A stretch of DNA of 64,000 bases from Pelagomonas calceolata (GCA_918797485.1 CAKKNE010000002.1:5732501-5796500), one strand, 5' to 3'; positions 1 through 9,723 are shown, numbered from the stretch's first letter. Numbers and translations are program-made. Notes: generated by a model from the letters alone, not told the origin.

Positions 1-1
1 C

Positions 2-3000
2 CTGGGCGAGACGACGACGGCCTTCGCGACCGTCAATAAACTAGGCTCGCCCTCACCCATGGTCCTCTTCCAGGAGAGTCAGATCGCTATGGTCCGCTCC
101 GACGCGAAGACCTTGAAATTGGACGTGGCTCTACCGAATTTAACGTGCACGGACATGAACGTGTCCTCGACGGCCCTAGGCTTCGTCTGGCGCGCCTGGC
201 GGTTGGACGGCGCGTCGTATGTGCGGGATGTTCCCCTCTTGTCAGAGTACACGGCGAACCCCGTAAGTTGCCGCCTGCCGAAGGATGCGTTGAATGCGCA
301 GACGACCTATTGGTTTGAGGTGACCGTGGGTTTCGCGGACACGATGACCATCAACAACACGGCCGCGACGACCGTAAACGTCGGCGCCCAGGCGTTGGTC
401 GCGTCCATCGCGGGCGGCGTCGAGCAGGCCGTGGCCATCGGTGACACCGTCGAGTTGGACGGGAGCCTGTCCGTGGACCCCGACGAGAATGACGCCGAGG
501 GACCGCTCCAGTACCTCTGGAACTGTTCAAGAATAGTCGACGTGACCCTCGAGACGGGCGAGATCCAACGGCGTCTCGTCCACGACAAGTCGCTGCTGGC
601 GCCCGTCGACGCGACGGCCGCGATCCTCGCGTTCGTGCCGGACACGACGAGCGGCTGGACCGGCGGGGCCACCTACGAGTTTACGCTGCTCGTATCAAGG
701 GGCACGAGGACGGCCACCTACTCCATCCTCCTCTTCATCAGCGCGGACCGGTACATGCCGCGCGCGACGGTGACTGATTTTGATGAAAATCTGAAGTACA
801 ACCCCACGGCGGACACGTACGCCGCCGTCTACTTCGAGGCGACGTCGCCCGACCCCGATAGGTACTGCTGCGACTCGGTCTGGGAGGTCGAGGGCGAGAC
901 CATCAACCTCTTGGCGAAGGACGCGGCCGCGGCGTCGCCCATGCTTATTAATCTAGGCCTGACGCGGGCCAACGCCGTGTACCGCCTGAAGCTGACGGTC
1001 ACGGATGGCATCGGGTCCACGTCTTCCAGTGTCGTCTCGCTGACGACGAACGGCCCGCCGACGTCGGGCACGATGGCCGTCACGCCCTACCGAGGCACGG
1101 CTCTGCAAACGGAGTTCGAGTTTCTGCTGGACGCCTGGTCCGACGACCCCGACGACTACCCGCTGACCTACACCTATGGCTACCGCCAGCGCCTGAGCTG
1201 GGGGTCTTCGAGAAGGCGGCTGCAGCGGGGCGGTGCCAGTCGCGGTAGACGCTCCGCAGAACTGGCACCGCTCACACCTTTGGTGGCGGACCAGTACGCG
1301 AGCGCGTGGTTCTACACGACGCTCCCGAAGGCGGACAACATCAACATCACGTGCGTCGGGCGCGTCTTCGACCGCTACCTGAGTTTCGCGGAGGCCTACG
1401 CGCCGGCTCGCGTCGACGCTCTGGAAATGTCGACGGAGGATTTGTCGGCGTTCGCCGGCGATCTGCTCTCGGCCACGGCGGACACGGGCGACGGGGAAGC
1501 TTCCCTATCTCTCATCTCGAACGTGGCGTCGGTGATTGGTGGGGACGAAGAAACGGATGTGAATGGTACTGTCATCGAGAAGACGCCCGAGCAGTTAGCG
1601 GCGGAGCAGGCCCTGATCGACAACCTGTTTGCCGCGACCATAGCGGCCGCGAGTCAGGTCGGCACGGGGACGTCCGCCGCGGCCACATCTCAAGTTTTGA
1701 GCACGGTGTCGACGCTGAGCGCGAACCCCGAAACCTTATCGGAGGACTCGCAGAGCGGCGCGCTGGGTTTGATGTCTTCCGTCGTCGGTGGAGCGTCGTC
1801 GCAAGGTATCGACCCGGACACGGCCGCGTCCACGGCCTCGACGGTGTCCTCGCTCTTGGACGCGTCGCTGTTCAGCGGCGGCGGCGACGCGGACACGGAG
1901 CTGGGCGGCCAGATGGCGGGCACCGTCGGCGGTTTAGCGACGGCGATGATCGCCAAGGCGTATGGGGGCCAATCGCAAAGTGTGGTCAGCGACAACCTGG
2001 AATTGACGGCATTCAGGACGGACTGCGGGACGCGCGACTCGGCCTTCGGGCTGTCGACGGGCGGCGGCGTCACGGGCATGCCCGCGTCCGCCATGGACTC
2101 GGCGGGCGGCGGGTCGTGCGACGCGGCCGCGAGGAGACGGGGGCGGACGCGGCGGCGCTTACAAGATGATGATATTGCCGATGTTGATGTGAAAGTCGCA
2201 CAACTCAAGAACGTCTACGCCTCAGAGAGCGACAGCACGAATTCTGATCTAGTGCAGATCGAGATGGGCGCCGGCGGTTCGACCGTGAAGGTCGATGGAC
2301 TCGACGAACCCATCGTCCTCGTCATTGGCTTCGAGGCCTACGACCGCACGCTCGCGCCGGGCTTCGAGCCCGAAAAGGTCATCGACACGTGCTACAACCG
2401 GTCGCAAATCCTCAACGTGAACTGCTCGGTGCCCACGACGTTCAACTGCTCTATACCACAATTCATCGAGACGCAGTTCGGCAACAAGACGTTGTTAGCG
2501 CCAAAAAAGACGGGCGAGCCCTGCCCCGGCTCGCCGAAGGGCGAGCCGGTCGCTGTTACGGTGACCTGCCCCGGCAAGAAGCCCGAGTGCACGTTCTGGG
2601 ACCACAACAGGTCGGCGTGGGGCGGCGACGGCTGTCGGGTCGTGAACTACACGGGCTACAACGTGACCTGCGCCTGTACGCACTTGACGGACTTCGCGGG
2701 GAGTACGGGGCCCGTGGGTTCGACGGCCGGCGCCGTCGTCTCGACGTTACTATCGATGAATTTGGCGGACCTGCTGGAGGCGCTCGTCGTCCTGATCACA
2801 TTACTTGTTTGTTTGGGTTTCTTCGCTTTCTTGTACGCGAACGGCCAGTTCCAGGACGCGCAGGACGAAAAACATAGGAACCAGCTAAGGGATCGCGTCC
2901 TGCCGAAGGATGCGTTGCAAGCCGCGTCGCGGCCCGAAGTCATCTCGAGGGCGACGCAGAAGATCGCCATCGCCGCGGCCTTTAAGGCGAAGGACACGCG

Positions 3001-5569
3001 GCCCTGGTTGTTAGCTCCCTCCACTTATAGAGCGTACCAGCGGAAAGTGAGGCCGGTCAAGAACTGGGTCGCGACGGCCTTCCACGGCTTCGTGACGGCG
3101 ATGCGCCGCGAGCACAAGATCCTGCAGATCTTCTACCTGCCGGACGGGACGTTTACGCGGTCGGAGCGAGCCACGGTGTTGTGTGTTTTGGTCTTTTCTA
3201 CTTTGTTGGCCAATGCCTTCATACTGTCGGTCTACTCACATGCTCACATAGAAATACCAATCATAAACTGGAAGGTCCACGCCGCGAGCGAAGACCCGGT
3301 GAACGCCCAGATCGCGGGCGTCATCTTCAGTACCTTTTCCGCCCTCGTCGCGACGGGGACGTATCTATTGTTTGCATTCTTTTTCCAGAAGACGGGGGAA
3401 CCGACGGAAGAAGTGGATCACTTTTTGGGCGTGCCGGACGATAACCTGGACAAGGAGAATCGCGGTAGAGTGGCTCGTAGGCGAGAAGTACTAGCTGCCA
3501 TCGCCGAGTACGAGAACGCGTTAAATGCGCAGAAGCAGGTACCTAGGTTAGATAGAGAGGACCTCGAGAATAGCATTCATTACCACCCCAATGAAGAACT
3601 AGGGACTGCGCACCAGATGACGCAGCGCGAGCGCGTCGAGTTCGGGCAGCGCTGTTTGCGACGGAAGGAGGACGCGAGGAATGCTGTGGCTTTTAGGTAT
3701 CGCGCCGTCGCGAAGGCCCACCTCAAGTTCAACAACTACTCGAAGAAATGCGCGGAACGGCGCAAGGAGAAGGATAAGAAGGCCCTGCAGCACGACCGGT
3801 CGCTCTTGGCTCGGATCCTACCGTCGTGGCTCTATGTCTTCCTGGCGCCGAAGCCGCCGCCGCTCCATGTCTTGACTTTGGACGAGCGAGCTCTGTTCGA
3901 GGCGGAGGAGGAGGAGCTGAAGACCTTACCCTGGGACGCGAAGCTCGCTTTTAAGGCCCACGTGTCGCCGCTACGGCAGGCCATCAAGGTGCGACACAAG
4001 TCCTCGTGGTCCCCCGGGTGGAACAAGGTGTTTTTCGGCATGGCGGCGTTATGGAGTCTCTTCTGCGCCGTGATGGTCTTCGGTTTCTCCGTGCAACTGA
4101 ACAAGTGCGCGACCTGCGAGCGCCAGGACTTCTGGGTCTGCAAGGAGTGGGACGAGTGCGACAACCCGCCCTGCAGTTGTCTGCACACGCGGCCGAACGG
4201 CGCGGTCATTAACGACGGGACGGACCCGCCCAACCTACCGGCCTGGGCCGTGACGGACTGGGCCGCGAAGAAGGATCGGAACATATGCCGGTCGCCGGAG
4301 ACGTTTCTGCCGTGCGACTCCGCGCCGTCCACGTGTTACAACCTAAAGGAGTGCGAGGACCTCGCGAAGAAGGCCACGAAGCTGACCATGTGCGAGAAGG
4401 AGCGTTTGAAATGTTTCAGGATGACGGCTCGGCAGCGGAGCGGCGCCGCCGCGGTCGCCGCGCACGTCAAGCAGCTCCAGACGCTCGCCCCGAGCTGGGC
4501 GCCGGCGGACGTCGCGGACGCCGAGGCGCGCCGCGATGCCCTGAAGGACGAGGACACGGCGTGTCCCACGACGTGCGGCGCGAGCGTCTGCCCGCACACG
4601 CTGGCGCACTACTGCGGCAGTGCGGGCGCGAACGGCGGCAGCGTGGCGTGGCTGACGCAGGCTCTGATGTCCATCATCATCTCGCTGTTCATTTCCAATT
4701 CCATCTCGATCCTGATGAGCAAGGGCGTCCTACCGGCCTTTGCGCGGTTCTACGTTGGTAGAAGGGCCAAGGACCAGAAGGGAGCGCCGCCCGAAAAGAG
4801 GGGCATCATGGGCGTGTCCAACCGCGTGGACGAGACGGCGAAAAGAATCAGAGCCAAGTACGGCGCCAAGCCCGGCAAGGACTTTATGGATCGGCAGGCG
4901 CAGGACGATATCGAAGAGGAGGAGCTTACCGTAACTGAGTCAGAGAGCGACGACGATTTGGGTCCTAGTCCGGCAGAGCTAAGACTGGCGGCGGCGCGAC
5001 GGCGCGCGGCCATGGAGGCGCGCGTCGCATCAAAGAATGACGAGGACCCGATGCCTTATGTGGTGGAGCCTCCGTCGGCGCAATTCACGGCGCGCGACCC
5101 CTGGTCGAACTTTGAACCTCTCCATCTCAATAACATGAGGGTCGACATGCACGTGCAATGCGAGCATGCGACGCAGTGGCCGCGGCCGGACGCGCAGGAG
5201 ACCATCGCGAAGCCCCAGGTCTGGAAGTGCCCCTGCGGCGCGGCCGTCGGCCTGCCTCTCAGGAGAGACCATCTGAGGTACGACTGCGCGCCCTACCGCG
5301 ACTCGTTCGAGAACGCGACCCGCAAGTGGTTGGCAGCAAGGGACCCGGAGACGGGCGGCGCGGCGGTCCAGCGCGTCTCCATGATTGCGGCCTGCGGCGC
5401 CGGCGAGGCGCTCTGTGCTCTTGCTGTTAATAGGAAAGAGTCCGTGGCGCAGCGCAAGTTGCAAGCGGAGGACTATAGGGACGAGATGGAGCTCGCCGCG
5501 GAGGTGATTGCTGCGGAAGATTTACTGGAGCGGTGGCACGCCGGTGCAGGCGCCCTGTCCCCGAAGTAA
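2..5569 (+). CDS. REJ/GPS-domain polycystin-1-like membrane protein (5' partial)
   Basis: Large surface protein, probably a receptor-channel of the polycystin-1/REJ type acting at the plasma or flagellar membrane. The frame is open to the left edge, so the true start lies outside; the first ATG seen is at 59. Counting from that ATG, residues 1 to about 800 are an extracellular Ig/PKD-like and REJ-like region. A GPS motif sits near 840-875, with the spaced Cys and Trp residues (CTFWDHNRSAW, later CACTHLTDFA) and a canonical HL/T cleavage site. Five hydrophobic segments follow near 903-927, 1036-1059, 1084-1109, 1323-1346 and 1529-1548, with a Cys-rich loop between the last two. The charged cytoplasmic tail carries a Cys/His cluster near 1703-1747. 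GPS autoproteolysis is known for adhesion receptors and polycystin-1; ion conduction here is only inferred. It converges on the carrier-like gene, and the junction is duplicated. Confidence 0.8.
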   Translation: MGETTTAFATVNKLGSPSPMVLFQESQIAMVRSDAKTLKLDVALPNLTCTDMNVSSTALGFVWRAWRLDGASYVRDVPLLSEYTANPVSCRLPKDALNAQTTYWFEVTVGFADTMTINNTAATTVNVGAQALVASIAGGVEQAVAIGDTVELDGSLSVDPDENDAEGPLQYLWNCSRIVDVTLETGEIQRRLVHDKSLLAPVDATAAILAFVPDTTSGWTGGATYEFTLLVSRGTRTATYSILLFISADRYMPRATVTDFDENLKYNPTADTYAAVYFEATSPDPDRYCCDSVWEVEGETINLLAKDAAAASPMLINLGLTRANAVYRLKLTVTDGIGSTSSSVVSLTTNGPPTSGTMAVTPYRGTALQTEFEFLLDAWSDDPDDYPLTYTYGYRQRLSWGSSRRRLQRGGASRGRRSAELAPLTPLVADQYASAWFYTTLPKADNINITCVGRVFDRYLSFAEAYAPARVDALEMSTEDLSAFAGDLLSATADTGDGEASLSLISNVASVIGGDEETDVNGTVIEKTPEQLAAEQALIDNLFAATIAAASQVGTGTSAAATSQVLSTVSTLSANPETLSEDSQSGALGLMSSVVGGASSQGIDPDTAASTASTVSSLLDASLFSGGGDADTELGGQMAGTVGGLATAMIAKAYGGQSQSVVSDNLELTAFRTDCGTRDSAFGLSTGGGVTGMPASAMDSAGGGSCDAAARRRGRTRRRLQDDDIADVDVKVAQLKNVYASESDSTNSDLVQIEMGAGGSTVKVDGLDEPIVLVIGFEAYDRTLAPGFEPEKVIDTCYNRSQILNVNCSVPTTFNCSIPQFIETQFGNKTLLAPKKTGEPCPGSPKGEPVAVTVTCPGKKPECTFWDHNRSAWGGDGCRVVNYTGYNVTCACTHLTDFAGSTGPVGSTAGAVVSTLLSMNLADLLEALVVLITLLVCLGFFAFLYANGQFQDAQDEKHRNQLRDRVLPKDALQAASRPEVISRATQKIAIAAAFKAKDTRPWLLAPSTYRAYQRKVRPVKNWVATAFHGFVTAMRREHKILQIFYLPDGTFTRSERATVLCVLVFSTLLANAFILSVYSHAHIEIPIINWKVHAASEDPVNAQIAGVIFSTFSALVATGTYLLFAFFFQKTGEPTEEVDHFLGVPDDNLDKENRGRVARRREVLAAIAEYENALNAQKQVPRLDREDLENSIHYHPNEELGTAHQMTQRERVEFGQRCLRRKEDARNAVAFRYRAVAKAHLKFNNYSKKCAERRKEKDKKALQHDRSLLARILPSWLYVFLAPKPPPLHVLTLDERALFEAEEEELKTLPWDAKLAFKAHVSPLRQAIKVRHKSSWSPGWNKVFFGMAALWSLFCAVMVFGFSVQLNKCATCERQDFWVCKEWDECDNPPCSCLHTRPNGAVINDGTDPPNLPAWAVTDWAAKKDRNICRSPETFLPCDSAPSTCYNLKECEDLAKKATKLTMCEKERLKCFRMTARQRSGAAAVAAHVKQLQTLAPSWAPADVADAEARRDALKDEDTACPTTCGASVCPHTLAHYCGSAGANGGSVAWLTQALMSIIISLFISNSISILMSKGVLPAFARFYVGRRAKDQKGAPPEKRGIMGVSNRVDETAKRIRAKYGAKPGKDFMDRQAQDDIEEEELTVTESESDDDLGPSPAELRLAAARRRAAMEARVASKNDEDPMPYVVEPPSAQFTARDPWSNFEPLHLNNMRVDMHVQCEHATQWPRPDAQETIAKPQVWKCPCGAAVGLPLRRDHLRYDCAPYRDSFENATRKWLAARDPETGGAAVQRVSMIAACGAGEALCALAVNRKESVAQRKLQAEDYRDEMELAAEVIAAEDLLERWHAGAGALSPK

Positions 5570-5918
5570 CATATGTTTGTTAGAATTACTACCTACCAAA
5601 ACTCCGCCGCTCCAGCGCATCATGCCACCGCTCCCGCAGCGACGCGTTCACGACGCCGCCGACGCTGAATGCGGGGATGATGCGCAGCATCCTTAACGTC
5701 ACGGTCTCGGGGTACGTCTCGCGCAGCGTTGCGCGGGCGCCCTGTCCCCGAAGTAAACATATGTTTGTTAGAATTACTACCTACCAAAACTCCGCCGCTC
5801 CAGCGCATCATGCCACCGCTCCCGCAGCGACGCGTTCACGACGCCGCCGACGGAGAACGCCGGGATGATGCGCAGCATCCTTAACGTCACGGTCTCGGGG
5901 TACGTCTCGCGCAGCGTT
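5549..5918. repeat. Tandem duplication of a convergent gene junction (two copies, about 187-188 bp apart)
   Basis: Copy 1 is 5549-5730 and copy 2 is 5736-5918. Each holds the last six codons and stop of the REJ gene (ending ALSPK) and, on the minus strand, the last 46 or so codons of the carrier-like gene. They differ by a single-base insertion after the REJ stop and by four substitutions at 5665, 5666, 5670 and 5673. All four are synonymous on the minus strand. Confidence 0.92.
5589..5730 (-). pseudogene. Truncated extra copy of the carrier-like gene 3' end
   Basis: This frame matches the last 46 codons and stop of the intact gene at 5777-6586 with an identical peptide (from TLRETYPETV to ERRSFGR). 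It has no start and no upstream exon, and it is cut off at 5730 where copy 2 of the junction repeat begins. It is a gene fragment, not a functional gene. Confidence 0.85.
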
Positions 5919-6586
5919 TGTAAATGCGCCGCGACGCCGCCGCCCGTGTTGTTGTAGACCGCCAGGCCGAGTAGATGCAAGGGCGTGGAAAATAACTGCG
6001 AGACGACCGGCGTGGTCAGGCGCGTCGCGAGCGACGTCTGGGCCGGCGTCAGCGGCAGATTGTAGTCGTCCACGGCCTTGGTGATCGCCGGCGTGACCAA
6101 CGGCGGCAGCGTGAACACGAAGGCCATGGCCAGCACGTCCCTCGAAAAGAATAGACCGTAGGACGGCAGCGGCATTCCCTTGGCCGCGACCACGCCGTAC
6201 ATGCGCGCGAACGCCCGATCCTTGGCGATGCCGGTTGACATGTTGCCGATTGTTGATGCTGCCAATACGGGGAGTGCCGGCTTTATTCCTAGGTATACGG
6301 ATAAAGTGTGGGCAGCATTTGCACCAGCATATGTAGCGCTGTACACCAACATGAGCCACTTCGTCGGCGTACTGCGAATATTGCGTATGGGCTGCTTGAT
6401 CAGTTGGCCGAGGCCCTCGAACATCGCCGGCCAGAGCCGCTGCGCGCCGGCCGCGTTGCGCGTGATGGCCCGGTCCATGGCCGTCACGACGGGGGACACC
6501 GCGACGCTCGCGGCCGCGGCCGCGACGCAGTCGCCCGCGAGGCGCAGGACGACGGAGCCGCCCGGTTTTTGCTGCGGCTCCGGCAT
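5777..6586 (-). CDS. Carrier-like integral membrane protein, 269 aa
   Basis: Probable multi-pass membrane protein with remote similarity in style to mitochondrial carrier-fold proteins (N-terminal SVAVSPVVTAMDRAI, then several hydrophobic or amphipathic segments and a basic C-terminus). The repeated Px[DE]xx[KR] signature of true SLC25 carriers is not clearly visible, so the family is tentative. The start is the first in-frame ATG at 6586; the frame continues upstream only through a GTG codon. The gene converges on the REJ gene, and its 3' end is duplicated in the junction repeat. Its promoter region is shared with the divergent CBS gene. Confidence 0.65.
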   Translation of the reverse strand: MPEPQQKPGGSVVLRLAGDCVAAAAASVAVSPVVTAMDRAITRNAAGAQRLWPAMFEGLGQLIKQPIRNIRSTPTKWLMLVYSATYAGANAAHTLSVYLGIKPALPVLAASTIGNMSTGIAKDRAFARMYGVVAAKGMPLPSYGLFFSRDVLAMAFVFTLPPLVTPAITKAVDDYNLPLTPAQTSLATRLTTPVVSQLFSTPLHLLGLAVYNNTGGGVAAHLQTLRETYPETVTLRMLRIIPAFSVGGVVNASLRERWHDALERRSFGR

Positions 6587-7077
6587 GGCTGCACGCACTG
6601 CGCGCTCGCGCTATCGCGCTGTCGCGCTGGCTGCGCGGCGTCGCGCTGGAGTCGCCTTGGAGAGCGCCTAAAGGAGAGCAGTTGGCTCTAAGCTGTCACT
6701 AAGGTGCCGTGTCCATCGATAAACGTTCGAACCGCCTGCAGCCGCAGCAATGCACTGGTTTTTGGCCGTAGTAGCCTAGAGCAGCTTAGTTTTACGAAGA
6801 GTTTGTTCAGGCTTGCGTCGAACCCCGCATTTCGCAGGCTGATTGCAAGAGCCCGGAACGCGTGGTGCACCGGGACAGGCGCAGCCGTCTATTGCAGACG
6901 GGAGCGATCCGAGGCAAGCATCGGCTAGCGTTAAGACACTCTAGCTCTCTCGCATCACATGAGAGTGAGAGCAAAGTGCTTGCAAACAGCCATATAGGAC
7001 ATCGTTCGGTCCCAGCACAAGAGGGGAGAGGTAGAAATTGTCTATAGCGTAAGCCCTCGGCCCACAAATCAGCAATC
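6587..7077. other. Divergent intergenic region
   Basis: No gene seen. It lies between two divergently transcribed genes. It contains one copy of the palindromic upstream motif (6924-6945), followed directly by an imperfect GA/CT hairpin at about 6941-6972. Confidence 0.6.
6924..6945 (+). promoter_or_regulatory. Palindromic upstream motif, copy 1
   Basis: GCTAGCG, then TTAAGACACT and CTAGC. It lies 132 bp upstream of the CBS gene ATG and about 340 bp upstream of the divergent carrier-like gene. It is a slightly diverged member of the ten-copy family (two extra bases before the last CTAGC). Confidence 0.55.
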
Positions 7078-8106
7078 ATGCGAGCCACGCGCCGCCTCGT
7101 CCGCGGCCTCTCAGCAGCAGCACAAAGCACGCCGCCGGCGCGGCCCGAGGTCACCTTCAGCATGGAGGGTAGAGCCGTCGACGTCATGGGCACGTGCCCG
7201 GTTCTGAAGGTGGAGACGACGGCGTCGTGCCTCGACGTCGCGGCGACGTTAACCAAACAAAAACGCCACGCCGCGGTCGTCGTCGACGACAACGGCGAGC
7301 TCGCCGGTCTATTATCGGAGCGGGACTTCCTCACGAAACTGAGCCTGGACAAGGGCGCCGCATCAAGCACGTCAGCGGCCCAAATCATGACGCCAAAAGA
7401 AGAGTTAGTCCTCGGTTCAGGCGCGTGCTCCGTGGATCGAGTAGTGAGAAGGATGCGCAAGGAACGCATCTCGTCGTTCCCCTTACTTGATGATGAGACA
7501 GGAGAAGTGTTAGCCGTGATCCACAAGGGGCACATCGCGCGGCAAATTTTTGATGCCCTGAACCAGGAGAACGAGGGTCCAAGTGTGGGCGACATGCTGG
7601 ACTGGCACGCGGAGAAGGCGCGCGAGGGCGACGTGAGAGGGTGTTCGACATCATTACCGCCCTACGCGTCGTTGGCCGAAGCTGTGGACCTCATGCGCGA
7701 CGCAGGGTCAGGATCGTTATCGATCTTCGCGCCACCTCTCGCAACACACTCGCACTTCGTCATGACGACGTCCTTCGGCCTCTTTACGGAGCGGGAGTAC
7801 GTGGCATCGTTACCATTACTTGAGTCTAGGTATGCGGATGATGTGGAGCTTTTCGAGGTCGCGCGTTTTAGTAGGGGCAAGTCCAAGTCGACGATGCGCA
7901 CGATCCACGACGCCGACGACGTCGTGCGGGTGCGGCCGGAGTCGATCACGGCCGTGGAACGGGCGACGCCGGTCCGCGATTGTTTGTCACTGATGCTGGG
8001 CAACGATTTGTTATACGCGCCGGTTACGGAGAACAAGAAGCCCATCGACGTTGTCAGTTTGCGAGATATCAACCTGTACCTCGCGCCGACGGACGGGCAG
8101 ACTTGA
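7078..8106 (+). CDS. Four-CBS-domain protein, probably organellar, 342 aa
   Basis: Regulatory protein built of CBS motifs, which usually bind adenosyl nucleotides (AMP, ATP, SAM). CBS pair 1 covers roughly residues 38-155, including DVMGTCPVLKV, HAAVVVDDNGELAGLLSERD and ISSFPLLDDETGEVLAVI. Pair 2 covers roughly 170-335, ending ATPVRDCLSLML and APVTENKKPIDVVSLRDI. No catalytic domain is fused to it. The N-terminus (MRATRRLVRGLSAAAQS) is Arg/Ala/Ser-rich without acids, typical of a mitochondrial presequence. The start is the first ATG in frame. A palindromic upstream motif lies 132 bp before it. The ligand and partner are unknown. Confidence 0.85.
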   Translation: MRATRRLVRGLSAAAQSTPPARPEVTFSMEGRAVDVMGTCPVLKVETTASCLDVAATLTKQKRHAAVVVDDNGELAGLLSERDFLTKLSLDKGAASSTSAAQIMTPKEELVLGSGACSVDRVVRRMRKERISSFPLLDDETGEVLAVIHKGHIARQIFDALNQENEGPSVGDMLDWHAEKAREGDVRGCSTSLPPYASLAEAVDLMRDAGSGSLSIFAPPLATHSHFVMTTSFGLFTEREYVASLPLLESRYADDVELFEVARFSRGKSKSTMRTIHDADDVVRVRPESITAVERATPVRDCLSLMLGNDLLYAPVTENKKPIDVVSLRDINLYLAPTDGQT

Positions 8107-8602
8107 GTAATTTTTTCGTCGTCGTCTTCGTCCCGTGTCCACCGGACGCGTAGTGATAGCCTCGAGTCACATCGCGGTTGCGTGTGTGGATTGATTATTT
8201 TCGATTATTCACGCTTCTAGCACTGGTTGGGGGCCCTTGGTATATATATCTATGATTCCTAGTGTCTTTACAGGCCGCTAGCAAGCTCAATTTGCAGCTC
8301 CAGCCATTGGAGATTGCGACGCGCTCGCGGTAATCAGCAAACGCAGCGACAGCTTGCATCGCTTATTGCGCGCACAACCTCTCGCCGGCGGCGCCGACGC
8401 TCTGTCGTGCTCATACTTTGTTTCCGGGAAAGCACGCCAGACGCGTGTCGCTGCTGCTCAAAGTAGCGCGGCGAGGCACCGCGGCGGCGAATAGCTTGCG
8501 CATCAACCCATCACGCAGCCGCCACAGCCGCGGCAAGACGCGTGTCGCTGACGCCATCTCCATCACGTAGCCGGCGCACGCCGCCGTAAACACCTGATTA
8601 CC
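8107..8602. other. Intergenic region between the CBS and ERD2 genes
   Basis: No gene seen. It holds a TA-rich run at 8241-8250, the palindromic motif at 8259-8282, and two copies of a 15-bp direct repeat (AGACGCGTGTCGCTG) near 8439 and 8537. Confidence 0.55.
8259..8282 (-). promoter_or_regulatory. Palindromic upstream motif, copy 2
   Basis: CTAGTGTC, TTTACAGGC and CGCTAGC, the reverse orientation of the family, with one extra T. It lies about 320 bp upstream of the ERD2 start, directly after a TATATATATC run. Confidence 0.6.
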
Positions 8603-9651
8603 ATGAAGGGCCACGGCGACGGCGGCATCGCCGGCATCGCGGCGAACGTCAAGAAGTCCAACATGCTGGCGCCCTGGCTAGCGTTTGGCATGCTATCTCT
8701 CGTGGTCTATGGCGCTTTTTCGGATGGTGACTTTTCGTTTCTGCTGACGTATGCGTCGCTGACAAGATGTTTTGCGGTGACGCTCTTAGTTGCTCAATTG
8801 CAACAGTCCAAGTCGGCGTCGGGCATCAGTTCGAAGACATTGCAATGCTACGTCTGCGTGTTTGCATCCCGTTTATTGAGCATCTTGCGCCACGAGGGCT
8901 ACCTCCCCTACGACCGGTCGGGCGACTGGATCTACCACTGCATCGAGGTGGGCGCCTTCCTCGCGACGCTTGCGGCGTTGGCGCTCGTGCACGGCCCGTA
9001 TTCATCAACTTATGATATTACGGCGGACGGCTTCGGCGCGCCGGGCGTGCCCTCGAATTTAGGAGCGTTGGTGCTCATCGTGCCGGCCTTTGTTGTAGCA
9101 TTACTAGTACACCCGGGGCTCAACAAGGACGTGCTGAGCGACGCGAGCTGGACCTACGCCATGTATTTGGAGAGTTTTGCGGTCCTGCCCTGTGTGGAAA
9201 TCAACCAGTGCGTCGGGTGCGGCCGTCCTGGCTCCGTCGAGCGGTGAGGAACCGACATCGCCACGCCATCGAGCAGGCGTCGCGTCGATGGCGTGGAGGA
9301 CGACGCGATGATTCAGCACGAACGCGCCGTAAAATTTTGATTTCCACACAGGTCCTGCCGCAGCTCTACCTCTTCCAGAAGCAAGCCAGACGCGTCGCGA
9401 CGGTGGATTATCTGGTGGGGCACTTCGTCGCGGCGCTGGGCTTATCAAGGGTGGTGGAGATGGGTTTCTGGATGAACTCGTTTCATGAATTAGCGGACCG
9501 CAACGGCAACCGCCACGTCGGCGTCCTGGTCTTGGTCGCACAGATGGTGCACCTCGTGATCATGGGCGACTTCTTCTACTTCTACCTCCGGTCCGTGAAG
9601 AAGGGCCTGCCCATCCAGCTGCCCTCGCCCTCGTCGGCGAACATGGTCTAG
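8603..9651 (+). CDS. ERD2: ER lumen protein retaining receptor (KDEL receptor), 292 aa, two exons
   Basis: Seven-helix Golgi/ERGIC receptor that returns KDEL-type ER residents by COPI transport. Exons are 8603-9181 and 9352-9651. Splicing out the introner rejoins the family motif YLESFAVLPQLYLFQK exactly (family form: LESVAILPQL). Other hallmarks are SGISSKTLQCYV (family AGISGKSQ), YDITADGF, and the C-terminal GDFFYFYLRSVKKG. The protein is longer than the usual 210-220 residues because of an N-terminal extension of about 60 residues with an extra hydrophobic segment. The start is the first ATG. Unspliced message would stop at 9247, inside the element, so splicing is required. Confidence 0.95.
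9190..9351 (+). mobile_element. Introner element in ERD2 (162 bp; intron 9182-9351)
   Basis: The ends are inverted repeats, CTGTGTGGAAATCAA and TTGATTTCCACACAG. It is flanked by perfect 8-bp duplications GTCCTGCC at 9182-9189 and 9352-9359. The donor GT is the start of the first duplication; the acceptor AG is the end of the element, so splicing restores the original exon. An internal perfect palindrome (CCACGCCATCGA at 9261-9272 against TCGATGGCGTGG at 9285-9296) could form a hairpin. No coding capacity, so it is non-autonomous. Confidence 0.95.
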
Positions 9652-9723
9652 TTTACTAAGGAGGCGTAGTCTTTACTTGCCAGATGGGAAGGGTCTCGAT
9701 CGATCGAGGGCGGGGCACGCGCC

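Noticed and set aside
5620-5811. 63-aa frame spanning the junction repeat
   Set aside because: It exists only because the duplication fuses two copies; it has no start context and no conservation.
8241-8250. TATATATATC as a TATA box for ERD2
   Set aside because: It is about 350 bp from the ATG, and no other gene in the window has a comparable element at a consistent distance.
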